From the NCBI RefSeq assembly GCF_001045675.1, contig NZ_LEKT01000003.1, forward strand, positions 50,561 through 114,560: DNA of 64,000 nt. Reading direction: 5' to 3'. Position 1 is the first letter of the stretch. Every line of letters starts with the position of its first letter. Source of the DNA: Megasphaera cerevisiae DSM 20462. Its GTDB lineage: Bacteria; Bacillota; Negativicutes; Veillonellales; Megasphaeraceae. The position numbers and the translations under genes were made by a program. Positions 24,918-33,423 of this stretch are shown piece after piece. The notes under the pieces are model-generated. The model was not told where the DNA came from. It made no database searches and was given only the letters and a program-made list of their open reading frames with translations.

Positions 24918-27105
24918 GAGTGCGGCCTCCTTCACGGATACCCATACGAGTGCGGATGTTTTTATACTGATCCTGAATAAATTGTTCTGCACTGTGCTGG
25001 TTTTCTATTTTTTCGACACGGCAGGCACAATACTTATATTCGGGAGTATGACTTTTGGGATCAAGCTTGTCGTTTGTCAATTCATTGCAGGCACCGATCC
25101 ACCATTGATACGTCATATACGTCGCGCCTGAAGAAACCCGTTCTGTAGGAAGACAGCGGGTAATTGTACTGCCGCGGCGGGAAATGACCCGCACTAATTC
25201 TCCGCGTTTTAGATGCAGTGACTCGCAGTCTGCCGGATTCATGGCAATATAACCCGGTTCATCTGCCAAGGTACGTAAAAGGCGGCAGTTTCCGGTCATC
25301 GTGCGTACGGAATAATGACCGACTTCACGGACCGTGCAAAAGGAAAGCGGATATTGGGGATCTTCTTTTTCTTGTACCGGCGTATAGGGGAAAAATTGAA
25401 AATGGCCCTTGCCGTCGGCCGTTGCAAATGTGCCGCCTTTGTGCAGATAAGGTGTGCCCTTGTCTGCAGGATCTGTGGAATAGCAGGGCCATTGAATACC
25501 CTTGTTCATTTCCATCTTTTCATAGGTTGCGCCTGCAAATTTTGGAGCCAGTGCAATCATTTCATTCCAAATCTGTTCTGTATTGTCATAATGCATAGGA
25601 TATCCCATGGCAGCAGCCACCAGACATTGGATTTCCCAATCTTTTTTGCAGCCCCGTTGGGGCTCAAGCAGCTTGTGTACCCGCTGGAAGCGGCGGTCAC
25701 ATGAGGTGTAAACACCCTCATGTTCTCCCCAAGCTGTAGCGGGCAGCACCACATCCGCGTATTCACACGTTTTGTTGCGGAAAATATCCTGGACGACGAC
25801 AAAATCAATTTTCGACAGGGTTTCGCGTATTTCCGGCAGATTGGGATCCGATTGCGCCGGATCTTCACCGACAATGTAATAGGCATGAATGCGTTTTTTA
25901 GGGTCTGGTTCACGCAGGACTTTTTCCGGTACCTGTGTAAGCGGCAGTCCCGGATTGGGCGACAAGGATACATGCCAGGCTTTTTCAAATTTATTTCTGA
26001 CGCGGGCATCCGTCACCTCCTGATAGCCCGGATATGTATTGGGCAAAAGCCCCATATCGCAGGTTCCCTGCACATTGTTTTGTCCCCGGACCGGACCTAC
26101 GCCTGTAGCATAATGCCCAAAATTTCCTGTTAACAAAGATAGGTTTGCGCAGGCTGCGACACATTCGACGCCTTGAGAAAATTGAGTAATTCCCATGCCC
26201 CATAATGTAACGGTGTGCTTGGAGGATGCAAAAAGACGTGCTGCTTTACGGATATCAGCAGGCTGTAAGTGTGTTTCAGCAGCCACGGATTCCGGCGTGT
26301 ATGCGGCGATTTCGTCAGCATATACTTGAAAATCCTTTGTATGCTGACGTATAAAATCAGTATCGGTCAGTCCTTCTGAAATGATAACATTCGCCATGGC
26401 ATTAAGAAGCAGCATATTGGTGCCGCCTTTAATCGCAAGAAAAATATCGGCAATACGGGCAGTTTCCGTTTTTCTGGGATCTACACAAATGATTTTACAG
26501 CCTTTTTTCTTTGCCCGGACGATGCGGCGCGCTACCAGCGGATGAGATACGGCAGCATTATATCCAATATTGAAAATGACTTCGGCATCTTCTATTTCCG
26601 GTACGCTGAGAGACATGGCGCCCTCGCCGATAACGCCAAGCAGCCCTGTAACAGAGGCGCCGTGACAGATCCGGGCACAATGGTCTACATTATTTGTTCC
26701 GACACAAGCACGCATGAATTTTTGTGTAATATAGCCCGCTTCATTTCCCGGCCCGCGAGCAGACCCGGCTCCCATAATGGAATCCGGACCGAATTCTTTG
26801 ATGATGGCGTTAAGCCTGTCTGCGGTATAGCGGATGGCTTCATCCCAGGAAACCTCTTGCAGCGGAGAGGTTTTGCCTCCCTTGCGGATCATTGGTTGTT
26901 GTATGCGCCGGGTCAAAATCTGCGGATCATTTAAATAATCCCAGCCATATAGTCCCTTCAGGCACAACCGGCCTTCGTTGTTGACCCCGTCTGGCGAGCC
27001 CTTCGCCTCGATAATGCGGTTATGTTCCGTATCTACGGTGCATTCAATAACACAACCTGTGCCGCAGTACGGACAGATCGTATTCACTTTTTTATATGCA
27101 GTCAT
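24910..27105 (-). CDS. fdhF: Formate dehydrogenase H-type, cysteine form
   Basis: A 731-residue molybdopterin oxidoreductase, close to E. coli FdhF (715). The N-terminal [4Fe-4S] set is C11, C14, C18 and C48 (CPYCGTGC, then LCLKG). The Mo/W ligand is C147 in HCARICHGASVTG, where E. coli has selenocysteine; the adjacent His148 is kept. The reaction is formate to CO2 plus two electrons. The start ATG 27105 has AAAGAGAGG upstream; a nine-residue extension is rejected. It is co-transcribed with the HydN-like ferredoxin gene and divergent from the formate channel gene. With the hydrogenase maturation operon 2 kb away, a formate-hydrogenlyase-type function is plausible. No twin-arginine signal, so it is cytoplasmic. 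Confidence 0.9.
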   Translation of the reverse strand: MTAYKKVNTICPYCGTGCVIECTVDTEHNRIIEAKGSPDGVNNEGRLCLKGLYGWDYLNDPQILTRRIQQPMIRKGGKTSPLQEVSWDEAIRYTADRLNAIIKEFGPDSIMGAGSARGPGNEAGYITQKFMRACVGTNNVDHCARICHGASVTGLLGVIGEGAMSLSVPEIEDAEVIFNIGYNAAVSHPLVARRIVRAKKKGCKIICVDPRKTETARIADIFLAIKGGTNMLLLNAMANVIISEGLTDTDFIRQHTKDFQVYADEIAAYTPESVAAETHLQPADIRKAARLFASSKHTVTLWGMGITQFSQGVECVAACANLSLLTGNFGHYATGVGPVRGQNNVQGTCDMGLLPNTYPGYQEVTDARVRNKFEKAWHVSLSPNPGLPLTQVPEKVLREPDPKKRIHAYYIVGEDPAQSDPNLPEIRETLSKIDFVVVQDIFRNKTCEYADVVLPATAWGEHEGVYTSCDRRFQRVHKLLEPQRGCKKDWEIQCLVAAAMGYPMHYDNTEQIWNEMIALAPKFAGATYEKMEMNKGIQWPCYSTDPADKGTPYLHKGGTFATADGKGHFQFFPYTPVQEKEDPQYPLSFCTVREVGHYSVRTMTGNCRLLRTLADEPGYIAMNPADCESLHLKRGELVRVISRRGSTITRCLPTERVSSGATYMTYQWWIGACNELTNDKLDPKSHTPEYKYCACRVEKIENQHSAEQFIQDQYKNIRTRMGIREGGRTHE

Positions 27106-27516
27106 GTGTATGCCTCTCTTTCCGTACAACATAAAGACGCCATGATAGGTTCAGGGCGTCCGATAGGATACTCTTATAATAAAAATATGCAATATAAAAA
27201 TGAGATACTGTAATGATATTATCATTTTATACTTTTTCTTTCTTAAGTGCAATTAGTTTTATAAAAAGAGCAGCAGATTTGAATCAAAATTTAGTATTTT
27301 GTTATATATAAAAATTATGGAAGCGTGAGCTATGCTAAGTAAGGGAGTAATATACTGTTCAACGTAAAAAAATACCTTCCGGATAAAGTTGACGGTCACA
27401 TACAACGTGCTATAATATGATTTAAAAGAATATGATAAATGCGATATGATTGATTTATGTAATGATGTAATGATGCAATAGCAGCAAACGGCATGTTTTT
27501 TTAGGAGGGATTGCGT
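27106..27516. promoter_or_regulatory. Divergent fdhF / formate channel control region
   Basis: About 410 AT-rich bases without a gene. For the channel gene: TTGACG (27389-27394), a 16-base spacer and TATAAT (27411-27416), a strong promoter. A palindrome ATGATA-T-TATCAT at 27213-27225 lies on the fdhF side, where a regulator could control formate dehydrogenase; the protein is unknown. Short direct repeats (AATGATGTAATGATGCAAT, ~27461-27479) lie just before the channel ribosome site TTAGGAGGG. Confidence 0.55.
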
Positions 27517-28392
27517 ATGTATTCACCACAAGAAATAGAATCTCTATATGATACGGTTGGGCAGAAAAAAGTCATGATACCTATATATAAAATGATAGTT
27601 ATGGGAATACTGGCGGGCATTTTTATTGCCCTGGCTGCTGTAGGTGCCAATACGGGTGCCAGCATGGTTTCCAATCCGGGACTGGCAAAGCTGATATCCG
27701 CATTAATCTTTCCGGCCGGATTGGCGATGGTCGTATTGGCCGGTTCAGAACTATTTACAGGTGACTGTTTGATTATCATTTCTAAATTAGATAAAAAGAT
27801 CACATGGCGGGCCATGTTAAAATGCTGGGTGGCAGTGTATATAGGAAATTTTATAGGCGCCATTTTAGTGGCTTTTCTTATGATTCAATGTCATCAGCTG
27901 TCTTTGTTTGCCAATGACCTTTCCCTTTTTACGATTCAAACGGCTGTTGCCAAAACCTCCTTAACTCCGGTGAATGCGCTGATTCTGGGTGTATTCTGCA
28001 ATTTTTTGGTTTGTATTGCCGTATGGATGGGAATGGCAGGAGTGACTGTTACGGAAAAATTGGCAGGCTTGTATCTGCCGATTTTTTTGTTTGTCCTGTC
28101 CGGTTTTGAGCACTCTGTTGCTAATATGTATTATATTCCTGCCGGGTTGTTCGCGGCGGCGGATAGTACCTACGCGAACTTTGCGATACAACATGGAGTT
28201 TCCCTGGTAAATCTGACATGGAGTAATTTCTTTTTGCGGAATTTATTTCCCGTGACGATAGGCAATATTATTGGCGGCGGCTGTATGGTAGGCGTGGTGT
28301 ATTGGTTTATGTATCAGAAAAAAAGGGCAGTCACCGTACCGGCAAAGCAGAAAACAGCGGCAGCCATTGCACATGGAAAAGCATTAAAGTAA
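27517..28392 (+). CDS. focA: Formate/nitrite channel (FocA family)
   Basis: A 291-residue member of the FNT family with six hydrophobic helices. Family motifs: the N-terminal YSPQEIESLY, GANTGASMVSNP, and AGSELFTGDCLI in the pore region. FNT proteins are pentameric inner-membrane channels for formate, nitrite or related small anions. Its position next to formate dehydrogenase, under its own strong divergent promoter, identifies formate as the likely cargo. ATG 27517 has AGGAGGG well spaced; TTG 27511 is a less likely start. A terminator follows 28 bases after the stop. Confidence 0.88.
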   Translation: MYSPQEIESLYDTVGQKKVMIPIYKMIVMGILAGIFIALAAVGANTGASMVSNPGLAKLISALIFPAGLAMVVLAGSELFTGDCLIIISKLDKKITWRAMLKCWVAVYIGNFIGAILVAFLMIQCHQLSLFANDLSLFTIQTAVAKTSLTPVNALILGVFCNFLVCIAVWMGMAGVTVTEKLAGLYLPIFLFVLSGFEHSVANMYYIPAGLFAAADSTYANFAIQHGVSLVNLTWSNFFLRNLFPVTIGNIIGGGCMVGVVYWFMYQKKRAVTVPAKQKTAAAIAHGKALK

Positions 28393-28419
28393 TATAAAAT
28401 AATGAATGCGGTTGTGTAT

Positions 28420-28463
28420 GGGAATAGGGTGGATCATGAGATCTGCTTTATTCCCTCTTTTTA
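28420..28463 (+). terminator. Terminator after the formate channel gene
   Basis: Stem GGGAAT (28420-28425) / ATTCCC (28450-28455) followed by TCTTTTTAT. Confidence 0.6.
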
Positions 28464-28614
28464 TAAAAAATGCGTTATTAAGCTTTCTCATGAGCCATTG
28501 AATTTTCTTTTGGCTAATCTAGCATCCCCCCCAGGGGCTTATATTCCTGATGAATCTGATCTATACTATATGTGTATTTATGTTGATAGTCTATACGTAT
28601 GAGGAGGCGTTTTT

Positions 28615-29610
28615 ATGCATATTCCTGATAATTATTTAAGTCCGTCAACATGTGCGGTTATGTTTGCGGCAATGACTCCGATATGGTATTATTCTGTGCA
28701 GAAGGTAAAAAAAACGGTGACGCAGGACAAAATTCCACTTATCGGCATTGGGGCAGCATTTTCATTTATGCTGATGATGTTCAATCTGCCTATTCCCAAT
28801 GGTACGACAGCCCATGCTGTAGGCGGTACGCTTATTGCCTTGCTGCTGGGGCCATATGCCGCGTGTATTGCTGTCAGCGTGGCGCTGTTGATACAGGCCT
28901 TTATTTTTGGTGATGGCGGTATTTTGTCTTTTGGCGCGAATTGTTTTAATATGGCATTTATTTTGCCCTTTGTGGGATTTTATGTATATCGTTTTTTGAA
29001 CCGGGTTATACCTTCAAAAGTGGGGCATAAAATTGCAATTCTTATTGCTTCCTATATAGGGATCAATGTGGCGGCCTTTGTAGCCGCTGTAGAATTTGGT
29101 ATTCAGCCGCTGTTGTTTGTGGATAGTGCCGGTCATGCCTTGTATTGCCCCTATCCCCTTTGGATATCTATTCCTGCTATGACACTCCCGCATCTTCTGT
29201 TTGCAGGGGTGGCGGAGGCTGTATTTACGCTGGCAATTTATGAATTTATTGGCCGCGTATCGCCTGGGGTTATGTATGACGCCGGAAAAATTAAACTAAA
29301 TCCGTTAATAGGACTTCTTGTTGCTTTAATTTGCCTTTCACCGCTGGGGCTATTGGCAAGCGGGACTGCCTGGGGAGAATGGGGCGGCAATGAGCTTGCG
29401 GCAGATGCTTCTTTGGGTAAGGCCCTGGGCTATATTCCCGATAAAATAGCGCATGGATTTGAGTATGAGGCACTTTTTCCTGATTATACAGTCAGTGGAA
29501 TGGCCGAACCTCTTGGCTATATCCTTTCCGCGATTGTGGGGGCAGCACTATTAGTCATTATTTTTAAGGTGATAGGAAGTATGTATCATGGAAATAAAAA
29601 AGCATGCTGA
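28615..29610 (+). CDS. cbiM: ECF Ni/Co transporter substrate-binding subunit, CbiM-CbiN (NikMN) fusion
   Basis: A 331-residue membrane protein. It begins MHIPDNYLS; the invariant MHIPD N-terminus supplies the metal-binding amino group and His2. About seven helices form the M core, followed by a C-terminal part (residues ~230-331) with two more helices around a periplasmic loop, as in the N/PDGLE partner fused to M. The family takes up Ni(2+) or Co(2+); the sequence does not decide which. The genes for Q and O follow. Nickel would suit a [NiFe] hydrogenase; cobalt would suit B12 synthesis. Neither pathway is encoded here beyond hypFCDE. The 220 bases upstream show no B12 or NiCo riboswitch that I recognise. 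Confidence 0.85.
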   Translation: MHIPDNYLSPSTCAVMFAAMTPIWYYSVQKVKKTVTQDKIPLIGIGAAFSFMLMMFNLPIPNGTTAHAVGGTLIALLLGPYAACIAVSVALLIQAFIFGDGGILSFGANCFNMAFILPFVGFYVYRFLNRVIPSKVGHKIAILIASYIGINVAAFVAAVEFGIQPLLFVDSAGHALYCPYPLWISIPAMTLPHLLFAGVAEAVFTLAIYEFIGRVSPGVMYDAGKIKLNPLIGLLVALICLSPLGLLASGTAWGEWGGNELAADASLGKALGYIPDKIAHGFEYEALFPDYTVSGMAEPLGYILSAIVGAALLVIIFKVIGSMYHGNKKAC

Positions 29611-29620
29611 AGGTGCGTAC

Positions 29621-30430
29621 ATGCCAACGGCTATACCCGATTGGATTTTGCACTCTGATACGTACAGCCCTTCTGCGGATAAAGAGGCGTTTTTAAGAAA
29701 AACCATAGCAGCTATTTCGAGAACAATTACTTTTTTTGGTCCGTCGCGATATCAAGTGCAAAAGCGGCATAGGGGAAATATTACGGCTGATTTACTGCTG
29801 CTGTTCGTATCGGTTTTGCTGATTGTTTCCGCCCATAGTGTCGTCTTTCCATTACTGATTCTGGCGATTGAACTTGTGTATTTGGCAGCCCTTGATGGCA
29901 AACAGATACGCGGCATTATTAAACCAGCCGTTATAGCTTTTTGTTTTTCCTGTGTTCTTGTTTTTCCGTCTCTTTTTTTAGGAAATAATCGATGGATGGA
30001 GCTGCCATTTAAAATTTTTATTACGGTTTTAGGGGTGTCATATGTATCGCGAATAACGCCGCTTTATGAGATAAGCAGAGCCTTGCGAGCCGTTCATATT
30101 CCCTGCATATTTATTTTGGTCTGGGATATGACCATAAAATATATTATTCTACTTGGGCATACGATACTGCATCTTCTTATTTCATTGCGTCTTCGATCAG
30201 TCGGCAAAAATGATCATAAATACCAAAGCATGGCAGCGATCATGGGGACAACGTTTTTAAAATCTCAGGAATACGCAAAAGATACGTATCATGCCATGGT
30301 GTGCCGTTGTTTTACCGGTACGTATGAAGCTGCTGTGCGGCAAGCTGACTGGAGCACATATATAATGTATGGGATAGCTGCGGTACTGCTTATCGGCTGT
30401 TATTTGTTTTTGGAGGGATATATAGGATGA
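29621..30430 (+). CDS. cbiQ: ECF Ni/Co transporter transmembrane subunit (CbiQ/NikQ)
   Basis: A 269-residue T component with four to five hydrophobic helices between ~75 and ~265. The coupling region contains YEISRALRAVHIPC and SLRLRSVGKND; the latter resembles the ARG-type motif that contacts the ATPase, in degenerate form. It links the M subunit to the ATPase CbiO. The start ATG 29621 has GAAGGTG upstream; an alternative at 29588 overlaps cbiM. It overlaps cbiO by four bases. The N-terminal tail has the usual CbiQ-type pattern WILHSDTYSPSADKE. Confidence 0.8.
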   Translation: MPTAIPDWILHSDTYSPSADKEAFLRKTIAAISRTITFFGPSRYQVQKRHRGNITADLLLLFVSVLLIVSAHSVVFPLLILAIELVYLAALDGKQIRGIIKPAVIAFCFSCVLVFPSLFLGNNRWMELPFKIFITVLGVSYVSRITPLYEISRALRAVHIPCIFILVWDMTIKYIILLGHTILHLLISLRLRSVGKNDHKYQSMAAIMGTTFLKSQEYAKDTYHAMVCRCFTGTYEAAVRQADWSTYIMYGIAAVLLIGCYLFLEGYIG

Positions 30431-31101
30431 ATCCTATCATACAGTTATCCCATATATCCTATGGGTATGAATCTGTTTTAACCTTATGTGATATTTCTCT
30501 TACGATTCATCAAGGTGAATGTATCATTTTCACAGGCCCCAATGGCTGCGGCAAATCGACGCTGTTCAAATTGCTCAACGGTCTTGTTTTTCCTTCCAAG
30601 GGACAATATGTATTTGATGGGCAGGCAATTACCCAAGCATCTTTACAGGATATGCCGTTTGCAAAACGGTTTCATAAACGAATTGGATATGTATTTCAAA
30701 ATCCGGATGTGCAATTGTTCAACCCGACGGTATATGATGAAATTGCTTTTGGTCCCCGGCAGATGGGATTTACCGACAAGCAGGTACAAAGCCGCGTGCG
30801 TGATTTGCTTGAATATGTGAATCTGACTTCCCTGGCGGACCGGCCCCCGTATCATTTGAGCGGCGGAGAGCAAAAGAAAGTAGCCATTGCGGCCGTATTG
30901 GCGTTGAATCCGGATGTTATTATGATGGATGAACCTTTTAATGGATTGGATCGAATGTCCCGGCAATGGGCCGTTTCTTTTTTGAAAGATTTTTCTGCAT
31001 CAGGAAAAACGATTCTTATTGCAACACACGAACAGGACGTTCTCTCTCATCATACGGGGCGTCGTATTGTGCTTACAGAAGAACATACCATTTCATTATA
31101 A
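30427..31101 (+). CDS. cbiO: ECF transporter ATPase (CbiO/NikO)
   Basis: A 224-residue ABC ATPase. Walker A GPNGCGKST (37-45), Q-loop GYVFQNPDVQLFN, signature LSGGEQKKV, Walker B VIMMDEPFNGLD and switch His in IATHEQD. Short for CbiO (often ~270), without the C-terminal extension, as in NikO. It powers metal uptake with the M and Q proteins encoded directly upstream (ATGA overlap with cbiQ). A terminator follows its stop, so the three-gene operon ends here. Confidence 0.9.
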   Translation: MNPIIQLSHISYGYESVLTLCDISLTIHQGECIIFTGPNGCGKSTLFKLLNGLVFPSKGQYVFDGQAITQASLQDMPFAKRFHKRIGYVFQNPDVQLFNPTVYDEIAFGPRQMGFTDKQVQSRVRDLLEYVNLTSLADRPPYHLSGGEQKKVAIAAVLALNPDVIMMDEPFNGLDRMSRQWAVSFLKDFSASGKTILIATHEQDVLSHHTGRRIVLTEEHTISL

Positions 31102-31118
31102 CGAATACGATAAGCAGA

Positions 31119-31150
31119 TTGAGCGGCATTTTGTGATGCTGCTCAATTTT
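31119..31150 (+). terminator. Terminator of the cbiMQO operon
   Basis: Stem TTGAGC (31119-31124) / GCTCAA (31141-31146), with inner GCAT/ATGC, followed by TTTTG. Confidence 0.75.
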
Positions 31151-31204
31151 GCCTAATGGGTAGTATGTGCCGGCGGCTCTTTCTCGTTTGTGAAAATTTT
31201 AGTA

Positions 31205-32530
31205 TTAGTCAACGTCCGGAGATGCCAGGGAGTGTCTCCGGCTATGTTTGTGCCATTCTACCGCATAATTCCATAAGGGAATAAGGTACAAATAGCAAGC
31301 CAGCAGAACGGCGGCAGATGGCGCCGAGATGACGGCAAGAACGACAGAGCAGGCGATGGACCAGGGAATCAGCGGTGTTACGACGACTGCGGTATTTTCC
31401 AAATGAATGGCCATTCGGCCGGCATCCGGTTCAGCGTCCTGGCAAAGCTGCCGGGTAAGAATGATGGCCAGCGTTTGATTGCAGGAGATAAGCCCGGTCA
31501 GAATTGATGTGACCAGAATCCCGCCAAAAGGGGTGATGTGCCGACTTAACCGGGTAATATGACGCTGTGAATTTGTCAGAAACCCTGTACCGGAAAAAAT
31601 ACCGGCATAACAAGAGGAAATACAGATGATGGATAAAACCCGTACCATGGAAAGAATACCGCCGCCGCGCAGCAGAGCGGCAAGGTCTGGGGCATCTGGA
31701 TGAAAGCCGAAAACAGCCGCATAAAAAATTTCCTGGATGGACATATGCTGTACGGTAAGCGCGATGACGGCCGCGGCGGCAATACTGCAAAGCATAATGT
31801 GTTTTACCTCAATACGAAACAGCGCAAGGAGAAGCACCAGAAGCGCCGGCAGCAGGGTCAGCCAATGCAGATTAAAAAAAAGGGCAAAGACAGCCGGTGC
31901 TGCCGGGGTATCCGTATCGGTTCCCAACTGCAGACCTAATGCATAATATATAACGGCGGTGGCTAAAAAAGGAATGGCAGCCGTTTTTATCATAGCCGCA
32001 ATATTTTTAAAGATATCCGTTCCGGTCAGTGTCGCGACTAAAAGAGCGCTCGTCGATATAGGAGAACAGCGGTCACCGAAGTAGACTCCGGCTAAAATTG
32101 CACCGCCTGAATAGATTGGCGGAATCCCCATGCTGTTGGCAATGGTCATGCAGATAACCCCGATTGTTGCGGCAGATCCAAATGACGTTCCCATCAGGAC
32201 GGAAATCAAACAGCACAGCAAAAAAGAAGCCAATAAAATGACGGAAGGATGGCAGAACTGGGCGGCATGATATACAATAAACGGAATCGTGCCGCTGAGA
32301 CGCCATAATGCCGTCAGTACGCCGACTAAGGCCAAGGTAATCAAAATATTTCGGGTTGTTCGCAGGCCATCTGAAGAAAAGCGCAGCATTTCCCTTAAGG
32401 AATGTCCTTTTTTTAATCCGTAGAAAAAAAATAAAATAAGTCCGGCTGTCAGGGCGACCAAAATGGAGGTATCTGACAGGATACAGCCCACCAAAGCCGC
32501 TGAAAATATGAGTAAAATAATGCCTTCCAT
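31205..32530 (-). CDS. nhaC: NhaC-family Na+/H+ antiporter
   Basis: About 441 residues with 10-12 hydrophobic helices. NhaC-family pattern: MGTSFGSAATIGV, YFGDRCSPISTSALLV (the conserved substrate-pathway region), LENTAVVVTPLIPWS. It exchanges Na+ (or organic ions such as malate/lactate in MleN relatives) for protons across the inner membrane. ATG 32530 is preferred because AGGAGG lies 11 bases before it; ATG 32554 sits upstream of that site and would place it inside the gene. Monocistronic. Substrate specificity within the family cannot be assigned. Confidence 0.82.
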   Translation of the reverse strand: MEGIILLIFSAALVGCILSDTSILVALTAGLILFFFYGLKKGHSLREMLRFSSDGLRTTRNILITLALVGVLTALWRLSGTIPFIVYHAAQFCHPSVILLASFLLCCLISVLMGTSFGSAATIGVICMTIANSMGIPPIYSGGAILAGVYFGDRCSPISTSALLVATLTGTDIFKNIAAMIKTAAIPFLATAVIYYALGLQLGTDTDTPAAPAVFALFFNLHWLTLLPALLVLLLALFRIEVKHIMLCSIAAAAVIALTVQHMSIQEIFYAAVFGFHPDAPDLAALLRGGGILSMVRVLSIICISSCYAGIFSGTGFLTNSQRHITRLSRHITPFGGILVTSILTGLISCNQTLAIILTRQLCQDAEPDAGRMAIHLENTAVVVTPLIPWSIACSVVLAVISAPSAAVLLACYLYLIPLWNYAVEWHKHSRRHSLASPDVD

Positions 32531-32705
32531 TAATGCAGGGACCTCCTGTGTCATATTCTATACATAGTGTAACGGCATATTCCGAACATTGCAAATTGTT
32601 ATTTTTTTGTTTGATATGGTTTCAGGACTTGCCGGCATAGGTATTCAATACATAGGTCAGTATGGTATGATAAGGAAAATACTTGCGGAAGGGAAGGAAA
32701 ATACG

Positions 32706-33299
32706 GTGGATCAAATTGTCAGTAAGGGGCTGCAGCTGCTGCTGCGCAAGCATGGAAGGCTCCGCAGCGTCTTTGTCATAATTGCCCGCTTTGGATATAT
32801 CTTGTATATCCTGTACGGACTGTTGGAATGGCTGCGTCCAGGAACGGTTCGAGAACGCGTGTATCGCCGGCATACGCTGCTGTACTGTTTGTGTTCCGTT
32901 GCGGCAGGTTCTGTTGTTTCCTTTGGTATTGGTCGGGTTTGGCATAGGAAACGTCCTTTTGTACAGAATAAACACATTCAGGACATAATCCCTCATGAAG
33001 CGAATGCTTCCTTTCCGAGCAATCATTCCATGAATGCGATGGCAGTGTCTTTGATACTTCTGAGCCGTCACAATTTGCTGGGGCTGCCGTTTTTGATTTG
33101 GAGCGGTATCCTTGGACTTGCCCGCATCGGCTGTGGGATTCATTATTTGACAGATGTTCTGGGCGGTTTTGCGCTTGGCGCCGGCAGTGCAGCTTTCGTA
33201 CGGCGCAGCCGGACAGGGGGAGCGGCAGTATCACGGCTTCTTTGGTACTATCATATAGCAACGACGGCAGTCTCTGTATGGTGGAAAAAGTGCCATTAA
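32706..33299 (+). CDS. PAP2-family membrane phosphatase
   Basis: About 197 residues from GTG 32706. The three phosphatase motifs are present: KRP in WHRKRPF, PSNHSMNA, and R...H in LARIGCGIHYLTDVLGG, with several membrane helices around them. Bacterial members of this size dephosphorylate undecaprenyl pyrophosphate or phosphatidic acid-type lipids on the outer face of the inner membrane. A longer open frame reaches 32589, but a TATGAT at ~32664 and the ribosome site AAGGGAAGG point to the GTG start. It stands alone, convergent with the OPT transporter gene. Undecaprenyl-PP recycling is the most likely role. Confidence 0.75.
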   Translation: MDQIVSKGLQLLLRKHGRLRSVFVIIARFGYILYILYGLLEWLRPGTVRERVYRRHTLLYCLCSVAAGSVVSFGIGRVWHRKRPFVQNKHIQDIIPHEANASFPSNHSMNAMAVSLILLSRHNLLGLPFLIWSGILGLARIGCGIHYLTDVLGGFALGAGSAAFVRRSRTGGAAVSRLLWYYHIATTAVSVWWKKCH

Positions 33300-33322
33300 A
33301 AAAAATAAAAGTTTATGCAAAA

Positions 33323-33369
33323 TAAGCACGTATCATAGTCCTGAGAGGTATGATACGTGCTTGTTTTTT
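33323..33369. terminator. Bidirectional terminator, PAP2 / OPT transporter
   Basis: Stem AAGCACGTATCATA / TATGATACGTGCTT followed by GTTTTTT. Confidence 0.85.
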
Positions 33370-33423
33370 AATGAAAATCTAATCTAATTTTAATCGTATT
33401 TTAATCTTGCGGACTGATTTATG

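Noticed and set aside
26660..26720. Selenocysteine TGA in the formate dehydrogenase
   Set aside because: The codon at the metal-ligand position reads Cys in an uninterrupted frame; no TGA is bypassed.
28393..28614. Cobalamin or NiCo riboswitch before cbiM
   Set aside because: No B12-box or NiCo-type junction recognised; the only clear structure is the terminator of the formate channel gene.
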